Shown: piece after piece, positions 38,416 through 51,285 of the stretch
Layout: every line of letters starts with the position of its first letter
Position numbering within the stretch: the stretch's first letter is position 1
Origin: Mesorhizobium sp. RMAD-H1
GTDB lineage: Bacteria; Pseudomonadota; Alphaproteobacteria; Rhizobiales; Rhizobiaceae
Reading direction: 5' to 3'
Length of the DNA stretch: 64,000 nucleotides
Assembly (NCBI RefSeq): GCF_014191375.1
Contig: NZ_JACHWN010000002.1
Location: 434,001-498,000 of the forward strand
The notes under the pieces: generated by a model
Database searches by the model: none
What the model was told of the DNA's origin: nothing
The model's input: only the letters and a program-made list of their open reading frames with translations
Position numbers and translations under genes: made by a program

Positions 38416-38832
38416 CCGGTTTCAGATTGGCAGACATGGTCGTCATGTCCAGTGCCAACTTTTCGTTGTCCCCAACCGGACATCGTTCCAGGGCGAGTCT
38501 GTCGGGTAGATGTTCCACAGCGCCTTGTGGTCCTGCCGGACGCATAGGGATCACTGCGGGTTACGAGATCCGCGCACCAGCTTGTGGACCGATTCCGTTG
38601 CCGGCCGGCGCGCTGCCTGGAAGATAATATTCGCTCCCTAATGGTCCAAATCACGGTTCTTAACCGTTTATTACATGGTTTCCGGCTCGGGATATGGGGC
38701 AATTCGCGAATGTTTTCAAGAACCTGAAAAGAAGAACCCCCGCCGGTCTCGCAATCGGCGGGGGCTGCTTTGTGACAAAATTGCGAAAGCGAAGATATCC
38801 CCGGAGGCCTGAACCTCCGGTTGGATCAGCGC
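38416..38832. other. ftsZ-lpxC gap: ftsZ terminator plus probable lpxC promoter region
   Basis: No gene is visible in this 417-base gap. It starts, in the transcription direction, with the ftsZ terminator (38737-38764). The rest, about 300 bases, should contain the lpxC promoter, but I cannot identify a confident box pair. Confidence 0.6.
38737..38764 (-). terminator. Intrinsic terminator after ftsZ
   Basis: A perfect 9-bp stem CCCCCGCCG/CGGCGGGGG with a 10-base loop is followed on the minus strand by TTCTTCTTTTC. It lies about 70 bases after the ftsZ stop and should separate the cell-division transcript from lpxC. Confidence 0.88.
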
Positions 38833-40524
38833 TTAATTGGCCTGGCGGCGCAGGAAAGCCGGGATTTCCAGCTGGTCCTCTTCCGAAACCTGGCGCGGCA
38901 GCGGCCGGCCCTGCTCGTCGAGCTGCCCGCGGCGCGGCGCATAGATCGACGCATCCTGCGACAGCGGACGGCGGGGTTCCGCGGGGCGCATCGCCGGCTC
39001 GCGATGCTGCGCCGGCTCGAGCCGTGCCGCCGGCTCCTCCTCGCGGCGCGAGGACAGCCCGTGGGTCAGGCGCTTGAGCAGGCCCATCGGTCCACGATCC
39101 TCGGCAACCGGAGCATGCTGCGCGTTCAGTTCAGCCTGGGCCACGCGCGGAAACTCGTCCACGCTGGGCATGCGCGGTGCCGGACGCTGCACGGGGGCAG
39201 GCGCCGGCTCGGCGCGGTGCATCGGATGATGCTGCGGCGCAGGAGCGTGCTGCTGCATCTGCGGACGCGGTGCGACGGCTGCGGCGGCAGGAGCGCGGGT
39301 TTCGAGAACTTCCGGGGCAGGAGCCTGGAAAATGCGGCTCTGCGGACGGAAATCCGTCTCCATGGCAGACGGCTGCGGCGCGTGCTGAGGCACTTCCGCT
39401 TCGGCGGCATGGATCGCCTGGGCGACCGGATCGGCCGGCCGCTGCGCGGCAACCGCCGGCTGCTCGGCGGGACGCTGGACCGGGGCTTGGGCGGCTGGCT
39501 TGACGGCAGGCTTCATTGCCTGGCGAAATTCCAGCGGCGCAGGCGCCGCGTCTCCTATCTGCTTGTCGATGCCCGTTGCCACCACCGAAACGCGGATGAC
39601 GCCTTCCAGCCCTTCGTCGAAAGTCGCGCCCAGAATGATGTTCGCTTCCGGATCAACTTCCTCGCGGATACGCGTCGCCGCCTCGTCCACCTCGAACAGC
39701 GTCATGTCGCGGCCGCCGGTGATGGAGATGAGCAGGCCCTTGGCGCCGCGCATCGAGGTCTCGTCGAGCAGCGGATTGGCGATCGCAGCCTCGGCGGCGG
39801 CCATGGCGCGGCCATCGCCCGAGGCTTCGCCCGTGCCCATCATGGCCTTGCCCATCTCGCGCATCACCGAACGCACGTCGGCGAAATCGAGATTGATGAG
39901 GCCTTCCTTGACCATCAGGTCGGTGATGCAGGCAACGCCCGAATAGAGCACCTGATCGGCCATCGCGAAGGCATCGGCGAAGGTCGTCTTGTCATTGGCG
40001 ATGCGGAAAAGGTTCTGGTTCGGAATGACGATGAGCGTATCGACGTTCTTCTGCAGCTCCTCGATGCCCATGTCGGCGGTCTTCATGCGCCGCTGGCCCT
40101 CGAAATGGAACGGCTTGGTGACGACGCCGACTGTGAGGATGCCCTTCTCCCGTGCAGCCCGCGCAACCACCGGCGCCGCACCCGTGCCCGTGCCGCCGCC
40201 CATGCCGGCGGTGACGAAGCACATATGCGTGCCCGACAGGTGATCATTGATCTCGTCGATGCATTCCTCGGCGGCCGCGCGCCCGACCTCGGGCTGGGAA
40301 CCGGCGCCGAGACCCTCGGTAACGGCCGTGCCGAGCTGGATCAGACGCTCCGATTTCGACATGGCCAGCGCCTGCGCATCGGTGTTCGCCACCACGAAAT
40401 CAACACCGCGCAGACCGGCATTGATCATATTGTTGACCGCGTTGCCGCCGCCGCCGCCGACACCGAACACGGTGATGCGTGGCTTAAGCTCGGTGATGTC
40501 CGGCTTTTGCAGATTGATAGTCAT
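38833..40524 (-). CDS. ftsZ: Cell division protein FtsZ (long rhizobial form)
   Basis: FtsZ polymerises with GTP to form the division ring. The tubulin signature [10 protein letters not shown] is present near residue 107, with [15 protein letters not shown] at the N-terminus and the T7 loop [11 protein letters not shown] near 207. The globular part ends near residue 320. A linker of about 220 residues rich in Pro, Ala, Gln, Glu and Arg follows, with the conserved tail [10 protein letters not shown] (FtsA/ZipA-type contact). At 563 residues it matches the long FtsZ1 of rhizobia, not the 383-residue E. coli protein. ftsA lies 89 bases upstream. Confidence 0.96.
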   Translation of the reverse strand: MTINLQKPDITELKPRITVFGVGGGGGNAVNNMINAGLRGVDFVVANTDAQALAMSKSERLIQLGTAVTEGLGAGSQPEVGRAAAEECIDEINDHLSGTHMCFVTAGMGGGTGTGAAPVVARAAREKGILTVGVVTKPFHFEGQRRMKTADMGIEELQKNVDTLIVIPNQNLFRIANDKTTFADAFAMADQVLYSGVACITDLMVKEGLINLDFADVRSVMREMGKAMMGTGEASGDGRAMAAAEAAIANPLLDETSMRGAKGLLISITGGRDMTLFEVDEAATRIREEVDPEANIILGATFDEGLEGVIRVSVVATGIDKQIGDAAPAPLEFRQAMKPAVKPAAQAPVQRPAEQPAVAAQRPADPVAQAIHAAEAEVPQHAPQPSAMETDFRPQSRIFQAPAPEVLETRAPAAAAVAPRPQMQQHAPAPQHHPMHRAEPAPAPVQRPAPRMPSVDEFPRVAQAELNAQHAPVAEDRGPMGLLKRLTHGLSSRREEEPAARLEPAQHREPAMRPAEPRRPLSQDASIYAPRRGQLDEQGRPLPRQVSEEDQLEIPAFLRRQAN

Positions 40525-40612
40525 CGTTCCTCGTCCTTTTCGCCTTTTCTCACCGCTTCGCCGCCGCGGTGCCGAATGAGTTGTTGTTGCCGAATTATGT
40601 TGCTTGCCCTAT

Positions 40613-41935
40613 TCAAAAACTCTCTCTCAGCCATTGGCCCACACGCTGGAAACGCCCGCCCGTTCCCGTCATGCGGCTGGTTGAACTCGCCTTCACGGAG
40701 CGCTCCTCGATGCCTGCGACCTGTGGATAGATCAGAAGCCCGATGGTGGCCGCAAATGCCGCTCCCTTTGCCGCCTCGGGAAGCCCCGCGACGCCCAGGG
40801 GCCGCCCAATCCTGACATTGCGCGCGAGAATCCGGCGCGCCACTTCGGGCATGCCGGTCAGCTGGCTTGCGCCGCCCGTCAGCACCACCCGTTTTCCTAC
40901 GATATGACCGAGACCGGACTGGTTGAGCCGGTCGCGCACCAGTTCCAGCGTCTCCTCGACACGGGCGCGGATGATGCGGGTCAGCACCGAACGCGGATAC
41001 TGGTTCGGCATGTCCCGGTCGTCCTCGCCGATCGGCGGAACACTGATGAGATCGCGGTCGTCGGCAGCGCTTGGGAGGGCCGAGCCGTACATGACCTTGA
41101 GCCGCTCCGCGTCGTCCATGCGGGCGGAAAAGCCGCGCGCCACATCCATCGTCACATGATTGCCGCCAACAGCGATGGCATCGGCATGGATGAACTTGCC
41201 CTCGGAGAAGACGGAGATCGTCGTCGTGCCGCCGCCCATGTCGATGCAGGCGGCGCCCATCTCGGCCTCGTCGTCGACGAGCGCGGAAAGGCCGCTCGCA
41301 TAGGGCGTGGCGACGATCGCCTCGACTGACAGGTGGCAGCGGTTGATGCAGAGCTCCAGATTGCGCAGCGGCGCGGCATCGGCGGTCAGCACATGCATGT
41401 CGACGCCGAGCGTGTCGCCCAGCATGCCGAGCGGGTCGCGAATGCCGCGCTCGCCGTCGAGCGTGTAGCCGACGGGCAGCGAGTGGACGAGATGGCGTTC
41501 GGCGGCGAGCGCCTGCTTGGCGCCGGCGGCCAGCACCCGGCGGATATCCGCCCGGTCGATCTCATGCCCGCCGAGGCTGACGCTGGCGCTGAAGGTCTCG
41601 CTCTTCAGCCGCCCGGCGGAAATATTGACGATCAGCGAATCGACGGTGAGCCCCGCCATCCGCTCCGCCGCATCGACGGCCAGACGGATCGACTGTTCCG
41701 CCGCGTCCAGATCGACGATGACGCCGGACTTCACCCCGCGCGATTTCTGATGCCCGATCCCCAGCACCTCGATGCGATGCGTGCGGCCGGGCAGGAATGC
41801 GCTCTCCTCGCGCGGCTTCAGCCTCGCGATCACGCAGGACACCTTGCTGGAGCCGACGTCCAGAACGGTCAACAGGCGCACGCGACGCCCTGAGGTTCCA
41901 GCCGGAGAGGTGGTTTTGCCGCCAAGAATACTCAT
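40613..41935 (-). CDS. ftsA: Cell division protein FtsA
   Basis: FtsA is an actin-like ATPase that anchors FtsZ to the membrane. The 440-residue protein has the actin fold (LTVLDVGSSKVSCVIARL, DMGGGTTTISVFSEG, VVLTGGASQLTGMPEVA), the SHS2 1C domain near 90-165, and an amphipathic C-terminal helix (FQRVGQWLRESF). An N-terminal Ser/Gly-rich extension precedes the fold. Its ATG overlaps the TGA of ftsQ (ATGA), so translation is coupled. Confidence 0.95.
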   Translation of the reverse strand: MSILGGKTTSPAGTSGRRVRLLTVLDVGSSKVSCVIARLKPREESAFLPGRTHRIEVLGIGHQKSRGVKSGVIVDLDAAEQSIRLAVDAAERMAGLTVDSLIVNISAGRLKSETFSASVSLGGHEIDRADIRRVLAAGAKQALAAERHLVHSLPVGYTLDGERGIRDPLGMLGDTLGVDMHVLTADAAPLRNLELCINRCHLSVEAIVATPYASGLSALVDDEAEMGAACIDMGGGTTTISVFSEGKFIHADAIAVGGNHVTMDVARGFSARMDDAERLKVMYGSALPSAADDRDLISVPPIGEDDRDMPNQYPRSVLTRIIRARVEETLELVRDRLNQSGLGHIVGKRVVLTGGASQLTGMPEVARRILARNVRIGRPLGVAGLPEAAKGAAFAATIGLLIYPQVAGIEERSVKASSTSRMTGTGGRFQRVGQWLRESF

Positions 41936-42864
41936 ACACGCTTCCTCGCACGGGCCAATTCTTTGTCACGCTCCTTGAGCGCCTGTTCCCGGCGCTCCAA
42001 TGCTTCGGGCGTCAGGCGAACGCTGACGCGATCCTCGATGCGCATGTCGACGGCGAGAATGTCGCGCGACAGGAGCCTCTTCTCCTGATCGAGCTGATCG
42101 ATTGCGGCCAGCGTCGCAGGAACATTGTCTTCCGGCAGCATGACCCTGACGCCATTCTCGAGCAGGAGATCCCAGCGGCGGTCGGCGACACGGATATAGG
42201 CCCGCACTTTGGCCGAGAGATGCGGATAGGCCGCGACCTCGGCGATGAAATCCTTGGCGGTCACGCCGGCACCCTTGCCAACGACCAGGGGCAGGTCCGC
42301 ATGACGGCCGGAGAACGGAACGATCGCATCGCCCTCGACGTCGATCAGCGACAGATCCCTGTCCCGCTGCCAGATCGCGAAAGCCTTGCGCTCGCGGATC
42401 GCTACATGGACGGTGCCGGGATAGATCTTGCGCACATCGACGGATTCGACCCACGGCAGCGCGGCGATCGCCTCGCGCGCACCCTCCGCGCTCATGCCGA
42501 TGAGCGAGGTCTCGCCGTCGAGCGCGAGCGCGCCGAGCACGTCGATATCCGACGTTTCGCGATTGCCTGATACGTCGACCTTCTCGATCGCGAAGCCGAA
42601 GGTGGACGTGGTTGCCTTGACGACCTCCGGCGTATGCCCGCCGAGCGCCATGCCATAAAGACCGGTGAGGCCGAGAAAACCCAGGGCCCCGAGGGTTCCG
42701 AAATGGCGCGGGATCGTAACGCTGCCCTCGAACAGGCGGACAGCGAGACGGAAAGGCTTGCGCAGGAATTTCGGCAGAACGAAAGCGCCATGCTCCGCCG
42801 CCGATGCATGACGCACCGCGGCCGCACTCTTGGCGCCAGAAGCTCTGCCCTTCAACGCAAACAC
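41932..42864 (-). CDS. ftsQ: Cell division protein FtsQ
   Basis: FtsQ is a bitopic divisome scaffold. The 310-residue protein has a long cytoplasmic N-terminal tail, one membrane span (about residues 57-76), a POTRA domain ([39 protein letters not shown]) and a FtsQ domain through residue 285. I start at the GTG at 42864, six bases after GGAGGA; a TTG at 42885 is weaker. It overlaps ddl by 13 bases and ftsA by ATGA. Confidence 0.93.
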   Translation of the reverse strand: MFALKGRASGAKSAAAVRHASAAEHGAFVLPKFLRKPFRLAVRLFEGSVTIPRHFGTLGALGFLGLTGLYGMALGGHTPEVVKATTSTFGFAIEKVDVSGNRETSDIDVLGALALDGETSLIGMSAEGAREAIAALPWVESVDVRKIYPGTVHVAIRERKAFAIWQRDRDLSLIDVEGDAIVPFSGRHADLPLVVGKGAGVTAKDFIAEVAAYPHLSAKVRAYIRVADRRWDLLLENGVRVMLPEDNVPATLAAIDQLDQEKRLLSRDILAVDMRIEDRVSVRLTPEALERREQALKERDKELARARKRV

Positions 42865-43775
42865 GATGCGTCCTCCACCATCCAACTCAACAATTCGCCG
42901 AAGGAATGCCCTGCAGCCCTGGCAATATCCGGCACCAGCGATGTCGGCGTCATGCCGGGCTGGGTATTGATCTCCAGCCAGACAAGCTCGCCATCCTCCG
43001 AAAAACGGTCGTCATAACGGAAGTCGGAACGGCTCACGCCCTTACAGCCAATCGCTTGATGTGCCTTGAGCGCCATTGTCTGTATTTTTTGGTAAATTTT
43101 CGGTGAAATTTTTGCCGGGCATTCGTGTTTTGATGCGCCGGCAACGTATTTCGAGTCATAGTCATAGAACTGATGACCCACGGGAATGATCTCGCAGACG
43201 CCAAGCGCCACATCCCCCATCACGGCACAGGTCAATTCGCGTCCCGCGACATAGTGCTCGACCATGACTTCATCGCCATATCCCCATTCCGACGAGGAGA
43301 TGATCTGCGGCGGATGCGGCTGATCCTCCTTGACGATCACCACACCGAAGCTCGACCCCTCTCGCACAGGCTTCACCACATAAGGCGGCTTCATCGGATG
43401 AGCCGACGTGAAGTTGAAGCGGTTGATCAGCTTCGATTGGGCCACCGAAACGCCGGCCGCGGCGGCAACCACCTTCGCCCGCCCCTTGTCCATGGCAAGG
43501 GCCGAGGCGAGCACACCGGAATGGGTATAGGGAATCTGCAGATATTCGAGGATACCCTGAACGGCCCCATCTTCGCCGAAAGGCCCATGCAGGGCATTGA
43601 AGGCGACATCCGGCCTGAGATCGGCGAGCACGCTCGCCACATCGCGACCGACATCGATCCGCGTCACCCGATAGCCTTCCGCCTCCAGGGCCTCGGCGCA
43701 GGCCGCACCGGACGAGAGGCTCACCGGACGCTCCGATGAAAACCCACCCATCAAAACTGCGACATGCTTCGCCAT
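42852..43775 (-). CDS. ddl: D-alanine-D-alanine ligase
   Basis: The enzyme joins two D-alanines for the peptidoglycan stem. The 307-residue ATP-grasp protein shows the DdlB pattern: [51 protein letters not shown] and [17 protein letters not shown]. It follows the murB/isochorismatase segment and overlaps ftsQ by 13 bases. The ATG at 43775 has a GAGGGG site about ten bases upstream. Residues before it in the frame have no support. Confidence 0.95.
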   Translation of the reverse strand: MAKHVAVLMGGFSSERPVSLSSGAACAEALEAEGYRVTRIDVGRDVASVLADLRPDVAFNALHGPFGEDGAVQGILEYLQIPYTHSGVLASALAMDKGRAKVVAAAAGVSVAQSKLINRFNFTSAHPMKPPYVVKPVREGSSFGVVIVKEDQPHPPQIISSSEWGYGDEVMVEHYVAGRELTCAVMGDVALGVCEIIPVGHQFYDYDSKYVAGASKHECPAKISPKIYQKIQTMALKAHQAIGCKGVSRSDFRYDDRFSEDGELVWLEINTQPGMTPTSLVPDIARAAGHSFGELLSWMVEDASCLR

Positions 43776-44064
43776 GCAAGAAATCCCCTCAGCGGTCCCC
43801 GGCGCACCCTGAAAAGAGACTGAATCGGCTCTGCCCGGCGACATGGAAATCGCAGACACCCGAAACAGGCGAAAAGCCTGCCGACTCAAATCAGTTAACG
43901 CTTAAGCCTAAAGAATCAGAGAGTTGAATCTCTGGCAACCCCTGTCAGCATCTCTCTTTTCTAAAACCTGCTTTTTCTTGGAAAATCAGGCTGATGGACG
44001 GGGAGGAAAGAGAGGCTTCCGCCGCCCCGCGGCCACCAGGCCACGGGCGGTGGGAATCAAATCC

Positions 44065-44649
44065 TCAACCCTTCAGCGAAGCGAGGATTGCGTCGGTGGA
44101 ACTGATGCGGGAGACGCGGGGCAGCACCTTCTCGACGGCGAAGCGATGCATGCCTTCCTCGAAGCTCGCCGCCACATCTTCGGCGATGATGACGGAATAG
44201 TTGAGCTGCCAGGCATCGCGCGCCGTCGACTCCACGCCGAAATTGGTCATCACGCCGCCGAGCACGATCGTATCGATGCCGCGGCGACGCAATTGCAGGT
44301 CCAGCTCCGTGCCGAAGAAGGCGCTCCACTGACGCTTGGTGATCACCACATCCGCTTTCAGCGCGGCGATCTCCCCGGCAAATTCCATGGCGCCGTCCGT
44401 CATGCCGCCTTGCGGACGGCTGATCGGCATATCGACATCGGCTGGCGGCGCATCGGCAAAATCGCTCGAAAATCCGACCCGCACCAGAACCAGGAGCGAG
44501 CCGGCCTCCTTCAGCTTTCCGGCGAGCCTTGCGGCGTTCCCCACCACCTGATCCGCCGTATAGGGCGCCATCGGCATGCCGAGTGTCCATTGCTGCAGGT
44601 CGATCAGGACGAGTGCGGTCTTGCGGGCATCGAAATTGGGCATGAACAT
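44065..44649 (-). CDS. Isochorismatase-family protein, YecD-like, lacking the catalytic Cys
   Basis: The 194-residue protein has the isochorismatase/cysteine-hydrolase fold: ALVLIDLQQWTLG with the catalytic Asp near residue 17, VITKRQWSAFFGT with the lysine near 105, and a GGVMTNFGVESTARDAW motif. In amidase members a cysteine occurs where this protein has the Gly of NFGVEST, as in EntB/PhzD-type isochorismatases and E. coli YecD. It lies between murB and ddl, splitting the otherwise standard cell-wall cluster, with its own 289-base leader upstream. The substrate is unknown and a link with peptidoglycan is not shown. Confidence 0.88.
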   Translation of the reverse strand: MFMPNFDARKTALVLIDLQQWTLGMPMAPYTADQVVGNAARLAGKLKEAGSLLVLVRVGFSSDFADAPPADVDMPISRPQGGMTDGAMEFAGEIAALKADVVITKRQWSAFFGTELDLQLRRRGIDTIVLGGVMTNFGVESTARDAWQLNYSVIIAEDVAASFEEGMHRFAVEKVLPRVSRISSTDAILASLKG

Positions 44650-44736
44650 ATCTCCGGTGAAGAAATAGCGACGTTCGGGCCGCGTTGCGGGTCACGCTGC
44701 GCAATCATCCGAAAACTGCGGGATGCTCCCGAGCCC

Positions 44737-45705
44737 TCAGGCGGTCTGGCCCATGAATTCCTGAACCTCCTGCCCCGGCTGGAAAAGCCCGAGGCGCTTG
44801 ATCTCCCACTGCAGGCGGATGCCGGAATTCTCCAGGACGCGGGCCCGCACCGTCTCGCCCAGCGTTTCCAGGTCATGGCCGGTCGCCTCACCGGTATTGA
44901 TCATGAAATTGCAATGCATCGGCGACATCTGCGCCCCGCCGACCATGCGCCCGCGGCAGCCGGCCTTGTCGATCTCCTTCCAGGCGGAGGAGCCTTCCGG
45001 GTTCTTGAAGGTCGAACCGCCCGTCTTCTCGCGGATCGGCTGCACCGTCTCGCGGTGATGCTGCACGGCATCCATCGCCGCCCTGATCTCGTCCTGCTCG
45101 CCAGGCCCCCCCTCGAACAGCGCCGAGGTGAAGATCAGGTCCTTCGGCGCGGAGGAATGGCGGTAGGCATAGCCCATATCGGCATTGGAGAGGATGTGCA
45201 GCTCGCCCTTGCGGTCGAGCGCCCTCACCTCCACCACGCGCTCGCGCGTTTCGACACCGTTCGCCCCGGCATTCATGCGCAGCGCGCCGCCGATGCCGCC
45301 CGGTATGCCGTGGTAGAAGTGGAAGCCCGCGATACCGGCCTCCAGAGCCGCTGCCGCAAGCCGCTTGTCCGGTGTCGCCGTTCCGGCGCGAAGCCGCGTC
45401 TCCGACACGCGTTCGATCTCGCCGAAGCCCTTGGCCGAAAGCCGCACGACGAAGCCCGGAATGCCGCCGTCGCGCACCAGGAGATTGGAGCCGATGCCGA
45501 CGACCATGACGGGGATTTCCTCCGGCACCGCGCGCAGGAAAGCCGCCAGATCCTCTTCGTCGGCCGGCTGGAACAAAGCCTCCGCCGGTCCGCCGACGCG
45601 GAACCAGGTGATCTTGTCCATATCAGCATTGGGGGTTATCCGCCCCCGGAGCGCGGAAAGCCTGTCGCCGAGCTTTGCGATAAGCGCGGCACCGTCACCG
45701 ATCAT
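44737..45705 (-). CDS. murB: UDP-N-acetylenolpyruvoylglucosamine reductase
   Basis: MurB reduces the enolpyruvyl group to UDP-MurNAc, with NADPH and FAD. The 322-residue protein has [15 protein letters not shown] (FAD domain), [37 protein letters not shown] with the catalytic Ser region, and [10 protein letters not shown]. The ATG at 45705 follows AGGAGA. It is the last Mur enzyme in the continuous run; the next gene downstream is the isochorismatase-family gene, then ddl. Confidence 0.95.
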   Translation of the reverse strand: MIGDGAALIAKLGDRLSALRGRITPNADMDKITWFRVGGPAEALFQPADEEDLAAFLRAVPEEIPVMVVGIGSNLLVRDGGIPGFVVRLSAKGFGEIERVSETRLRAGTATPDKRLAAAALEAGIAGFHFYHGIPGGIGGALRMNAGANGVETRERVVEVRALDRKGELHILSNADMGYAYRHSSAPKDLIFTSALFEGGPGEQDEIRAAMDAVQHHRETVQPIREKTGGSTFKNPEGSSAWKEIDKAGCRGRMVGGAQMSPMHCNFMINTGEATGHDLETLGETVRARVLENSGIRLQWEIKRLGLFQPGQEVQEFMGQTA

Positions 45706-45818
45706 TGCGTTCTCCTGTAAATACCACACCCTGGCGTTTTCGTTTCAAATCGAAAGGCTGGCGGGGCAGAGAGGGGTGTCTCGCGCTGCCACCAAAACAT
45801 AATCTTCTCCAGGGCAGA

Positions 45819-47219
45819 TCAGCCCTTGGCAAGTTCCTTCGGCAGGGCGTACGCCCATTGCGTAATATTCCCCGCGCCCAGACACACGACGAAATCGCCT
45901 GAAGCGGCGGTCGAAGCCACCAGCGGCGCCAGCGCCTCGGGCCCGGTGACATAGCGCGCATCGCGGTGCCCCGCCGTCTTGATCCGGCTGACCAGCGCTT
46001 CGGAATCGATACCTTCGATCGGCTCCTCGCCCGCCGCATATACCGGCGCCACAGCCACGATATCGGCATCGTTGAAGCAGGTCGCGAAATCGTCGAAGAG
46101 GCTGGCCAGACGCGTATAGCGATGCGGCTGGACGATGGCGATGACGCGTCCCTGCGTCGCCTCCCGCGCCGCCTTGAGCACGGCCTTGATCTCGACGGGA
46201 TGGTGCCCGTAATCATCGAAGACCTCGATGCCGTTCCATGAACCCGTATGGGTGAAGCGACGCTTGACGCCGCCGAAGGACGAAAGCCCCTTCTTGATGT
46301 CCTCGTCCGAAATGCCGAGCTCATGCGCCACGGCGATAGCCGCCGTCGCGTTGGAGACGTTGTGGCGTCCCGGCATCGGCAGGCGCAGCCCCTTGATCTC
46401 CGTGAGCTCGCCGCTCTTGCGGGTGCGGATCACCACGTCGAACATTGACGACGGGCCATCGATGACATGATTGACGAAGCGCACGTCCGCCTGCGGGTTC
46501 TCGCCATAGGTGATGACCCGGCGGTCCTCGATGCGGGAGACCAGAGCCTGCACCTCCGGATGGTCGAGACACATGACGCCGAAGCCATAGAACGGCACGT
46601 TCTCGACGAACTGGCGGAACGCCTCGCGCACATTGTCGAACGAGCCGTAATGGTCGAGATGCTCGGGGTCGATATTGGTGACGACGGCGATATCGGCGGG
46701 CAGTTTCAGGAAGGTGCCGTCGCTCTCATCCGCCTCAACTACCATCCAGTCGCCCGCGCCCATGCGTGCATTGGTGCCATAGGCGTTGATGATGCCGCCA
46801 TTGATGACGGTCGGGTCGAGATTGCCGGCCTCGAGCAGCGCCGCCACCATCGAGGTCGTGGTGGTCTTGCCATGGGTGCCCCCGATGGCGACCGCCTGGC
46901 GGAAGCGCATGAGCTCCGCCAGCATCTCGGCGCGGCGCACCACGGGCAGCAGGCGCTCGCGCGCGGCGACAAGTTCCGGATTGTTCTTGCGGATCGCGGT
47001 CGAGACGACGACCACTTCTGCATCACCCAGATTCTCGGCCTTGTGGCCGACGAAGACCTCGATGCCCTTGTCGCGCAGGCGCTGGACATTCGCCCCGTCG
47101 GCCTGGTCCGAGCCCTGAACCTGATAGCCGAGATTGTGCAGGACCTCTGCGATACCGCTCATGCCGATACCGCCGATGCCGACGAAATGCACAAGCCCGA
47201 TATTCAGCGGCATTTTCAT
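45819..47219 (-). CDS. murC: UDP-N-acetylmuramate-L-alanine ligase
   Basis: MurC adds L-alanine to UDP-MurNAc. The 466-residue protein has an N-terminal Rossmann start ([19 protein letters not shown]), the ATP loop [18 protein letters not shown] near residue 115, [10 protein letters not shown] and [15 protein letters not shown], and a C-terminal ligase domain. It overlaps murG with ATGA. The layout is standard for the family. Confidence 0.96.
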   Translation of the reverse strand: MKMPLNIGLVHFVGIGGIGMSGIAEVLHNLGYQVQGSDQADGANVQRLRDKGIEVFVGHKAENLGDAEVVVVSTAIRKNNPELVAARERLLPVVRRAEMLAELMRFRQAVAIGGTHGKTTTTSMVAALLEAGNLDPTVINGGIINAYGTNARMGAGDWMVVEADESDGTFLKLPADIAVVTNIDPEHLDHYGSFDNVREAFRQFVENVPFYGFGVMCLDHPEVQALVSRIEDRRVITYGENPQADVRFVNHVIDGPSSMFDVVIRTRKSGELTEIKGLRLPMPGRHNVSNATAAIAVAHELGISDEDIKKGLSSFGGVKRRFTHTGSWNGIEVFDDYGHHPVEIKAVLKAAREATQGRVIAIVQPHRYTRLASLFDDFATCFNDADIVAVAPVYAAGEEPIEGIDSEALVSRIKTAGHRDARYVTGPEALAPLVASTAASGDFVVCLGAGNITQWAYALPKELAKG

Positions 47220-48343
47220 GGCCGCTCTCCTTTTTTCAATTCCGGAATGGGTTTACCCGACGCAATAGCCTCTGCGAGATCGGCAAGCAACCGCGTGGCA
47301 TCAGGCCGGCCCACGGCCTGCGCCGCCTTCGCCATTGCCGCCTGCCGCTCAGGCTCGGCCATCGCCTCAGTGATGATCTGCGCCAGGCGCGGTGGATCGA
47401 GCTCCGCCTGCCGGATCACCTGGGCCCCGCCCGCCGCTTCCAGCGCCGCCGCATTGGCCGCCTGGTCGTGGTCGAGCGCATAGGGAAACGGCACCAGCAC
47501 CGCCGGCCGGCCGATGGCCGCGATCTCCGACACGGTCGAGGCGCCCGAACGCGAGATCACGAAATGCGCCGCCGCGATGCGCGCCGGCAGGTCGGTGAAG
47601 AACGGCGCCACCTCGGCCTGCATGCCGAGTTCCTCATATGCCGCCCTGACCTCGGCCTCGTCCTCGGGGCGCGCCTGCTGCGTCACCTTGAGCCGGCGCT
47701 TCAGATCATCCGGCAGCAGCCGGACCGCCGCCGGAATGGCGGTGGAGAAGAACTGAGCGCCCTGGCTGCCGCCGAAGACGAGAAGCCGGAACGCCTGATC
47801 GGGCAATGCCGGCTCATAGGGCTTGCCGGTCTCCGCCAGCACGGCGGGGCGCACAGGGTTGCCCGTCTGCACGGTCTTTGCCGAAAAATGCCCCCCTGTC
47901 TCAGGCAAAAAGCCCCCCGCAATGGCATCGACACGGGGGGCTAAACCCTTGTTGGCGCGCCCCATCACCGCGTTCTGTTCGTGGATGAAGGTCGGGATTC
48001 CCATCCGTGTCGCTGCATAGAGCGGCGGCAGTGTCGGATAGCCGCCGAAGCCCGCGACGAGCTTCGGCTTCAACTGGCGGAAGAGCCGCCTTGCATCGAG
48101 ATTGCCCTGCCAGAGCCGCCACATCGTCCTGGCGATCGCCACCGGATTGCGTCCGGAAATCGTCGCCGAACGGACGACGTGCACGCCCCTGGCCGGGAAC
48201 GTGCCGGCGAAGCGCTGCGCCCGCGTATCGGTGGCAAGATGCACCTCCCAGCCGCGCGCCGTCAGTTCATGCGCCAGCGCTTCGGCCGGGAACAGATGGC
48301 CGCCGGTGCCGCCGGCGCAAAGAACGATGACCCCCTTCGACAT
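47216..48343 (-). CDS. murG: Undecaprenyl-pyrophosphoryl-MurNAc-pentapeptide GlcNAc transferase
   Basis: MurG makes lipid II from lipid I on the inner face of the membrane. The 375-residue GT28 protein shows [17 protein letters not shown] at the N-terminus, [37 protein letters not shown] and [22 protein letters not shown] (as successive motifs). It overlaps murC with ATGA and follows ftsW by about 13 bases. Confidence 0.96.
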   Translation of the reverse strand: MSKGVIVLCAGGTGGHLFPAEALAHELTARGWEVHLATDTRAQRFAGTFPARGVHVVRSATISGRNPVAIARTMWRLWQGNLDARRLFRQLKPKLVAGFGGYPTLPPLYAATRMGIPTFIHEQNAVMGRANKGLAPRVDAIAGGFLPETGGHFSAKTVQTGNPVRPAVLAETGKPYEPALPDQAFRLLVFGGSQGAQFFSTAIPAAVRLLPDDLKRRLKVTQQARPEDEAEVRAAYEELGMQAEVAPFFTDLPARIAAAHFVISRSGASTVSEIAAIGRPAVLVPFPYALDHDQAANAAALEAAGGAQVIRQAELDPPRLAQIITEAMAEPERQAAMAKAAQAVGRPDATRLLADLAEAIASGKPIPELKKGERP

Positions 48344-48356
48344 GACGCCGCCCGCC

Positions 48357-49511
48357 TCAGGAAACCGGGAGCCGGCGGCCGGCGCCGAAACCGAGCGTCG
48401 CCGACATGCGCGCCTCCGGCCGGCGCCGGGTCAGCGCCAGGAGGATGCCCATCGAGATCGCCACCGCGATGAGCGACGAGCCGCCATAGGAGATGAAGGG
48501 CAGCGTCATGCCCTTGGCGGGCATCAGGTGCAGATTGACCGCCATGTTGATGATCGACTGGAAGCCGAACAGGATGACGATACCGGAAACGGCAAGACGG
48601 GTGAACTCGTCGCGCTCCTTCAGCGCGATGGAAAGGCCGCGTATCACGATGAAGGCGAAGATCAGCATGATCAGGAGGCAGAGCACGATGCCGTATTCCT
48701 CCGCCGCCACCGAGAAGATGAAGTCGGTATGGCTGTCGGGGATGATGCGCTTCACCGTGCCCTCGCCCGGCCCCTGGCCGAACCAGCCGCCGCGGACGAT
48801 GGCCTCGCGGCCGGCATCCACCTGGAACGTATCGCCCTCGCCGGTGATGAAGCGGTCGATACGGCCGGCGACGTGCGGGAACACCGTATAGGCACCGAAG
48901 CCGCCGATGACGGCGCCGACGCCGAGCACGACGATCCAGAACCATGGCACGCCGGCCATGAAGAACATCGCTCCCCAGGTCGCCGCCGTCAGCATCGTCT
49001 GGCCGAGGTCGGGCTGGGCGACGAGAAGCGCCGAGACCAGCGCGAACAACAGCATGGCGAAGAGATTGCCGGGAATGTCGGGGCGGCGCTCATGCTCGGC
49101 GAAAAGCCAGGCGCAGATGACGACGAAGGCCGGCTTCATGAATTCCGACGGCTGGATCGATATGCCGAGAAGCGAGATCCAGCGCCGCGCGCCCTTTACC
49201 TCGATGCCGAAGAAGAGCGCGGCCACCATCGCCAGGATCGAAAAAGCCAGCAGGATCAGCGAGAAACGTCTGATTTCCCGAGGCGCCAGGAACGAGACGG
49301 CGATCATCACGACGAGCGCGGGCAGCATGAAGACGATCTGGCGCTCAACGAAATGGAAGCTGTCGAGACCGATGCGCTCGGCCACTGCAGGGCTCGCCGC
49401 GAAGGAGAGCAGGATGCCGAGCCCCATCAGCGCCAGGCAGGCTGCGAGGAAGTAACGGTCGATCGTCCACCACCAGTTGGCGACCGGCCCGCGGTCAACA
49501 CGGCTTACCAT
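48357..49511 (-). CDS. ftsW: Lipid II polymerase FtsW (SEDS family)
   Basis: FtsW is a SEDS-family glycosyltransferase that works with FtsI at the septum. The 384-residue protein has ten predicted membrane segments, the catalytic-loop pattern [15 protein letters not shown] (in [19 protein letters not shown]), [13 protein letters not shown] and [16 protein letters not shown] followed by AAEEYG. The start at 49511 has AAGGAG upstream. A family B repeat separates it from murD. Confidence 0.95.
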   Translation of the reverse strand: MVSRVDRGPVANWWWTIDRYFLAACLALMGLGILLSFAASPAVAERIGLDSFHFVERQIVFMLPALVVMIAVSFLAPREIRRFSLILLAFSILAMVAALFFGIEVKGARRWISLLGISIQPSEFMKPAFVVICAWLFAEHERRPDIPGNLFAMLLFALVSALLVAQPDLGQTMLTAATWGAMFFMAGVPWFWIVVLGVGAVIGGFGAYTVFPHVAGRIDRFITGEGDTFQVDAGREAIVRGGWFGQGPGEGTVKRIIPDSHTDFIFSVAAEEYGIVLCLLIMLIFAFIVIRGLSIALKERDEFTRLAVSGIVILFGFQSIINMAVNLHLMPAKGMTLPFISYGGSSLIAVAISMGILLALTRRRPEARMSATLGFGAGRRLPVS

Positions 49512-49548
49512 TGGCGGGCTCCTTTTTGCGTGCTCGCGGCGCTATTTA

Positions 49549-49707
49549 CCCCCCTCTGCCCTGCCGGGCATCTCCCCCTCAAGGGGGGAGATTGGCTGGC
49601 ATCGATGACGGCGTTTATCCTGCAACGTTTGCGATTGGCAGCACCGGCCATGAGAGCATAATCTCCCCCCTTGAGGGGGAGATAGCCGGCAGGCCAGAGG
49701 GGGGTGC
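49549..49707. repeat. Family B inverted-repeat element, copy 2, inside the cell-wall operon
   Basis: This copy has CCCCCCTCTGCCCTGCCGGG at the left, the inverse at the right (CCGGCAGGCCAGAGGGGGG), internal TCTCCCCC.GGGGGAGA stems and the core ATCCTGCAACGTTTGCGATT. It matches the copy at 25519-25683. It lies between murD and ftsW, so it should be carried in the operon transcript as a strong hairpin structure. Confidence 0.88.
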
Positions 49708-49738
49708 TTCGCCAAGCTTGGGAATATCGCATTTCCAT

Positions 49739-51124
<1,386 letters not shown>

Positions 51125-51146
51125 CGTTTTCCTGCCTCGCCAGCTG

Positions 51147-51268
51147 GATTGCCCCTCATCCGCCTGCCGGCACCTTCTCCCCGCGCGCGGGGAGAAGGAA
51201 GAAGCTGCAACGTCGATGCCCCCCTCTCCCCGTTACGGGGAGAGGGGAAGGGTGAGGGGCAAATCGCG
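51147..51268. repeat. Family A palindromic repeat, copy 3, between mraY and murD
   Basis: This copy begins GGATTGCCCCTCATCCGCC and ends with GAAGGGTGAGGGGCAAATCG, with CTCCCCGCGCGCGGGGAG and CTCTCCCCGTTACGGGGAGA hairpins. It is closest to the copy at 3081-3205. It lies inside the operon, in the 161-base mraY-murD gap. Confidence 0.88.
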
Positions 51269-51285
51269 AATGCCTTCATCACCGA

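Noticed and set aside
43924-45720. A 598-codon plus-strand open frame
   Set aside because: It is antisense to the isochorismatase-family gene and murB, with no domain pattern.
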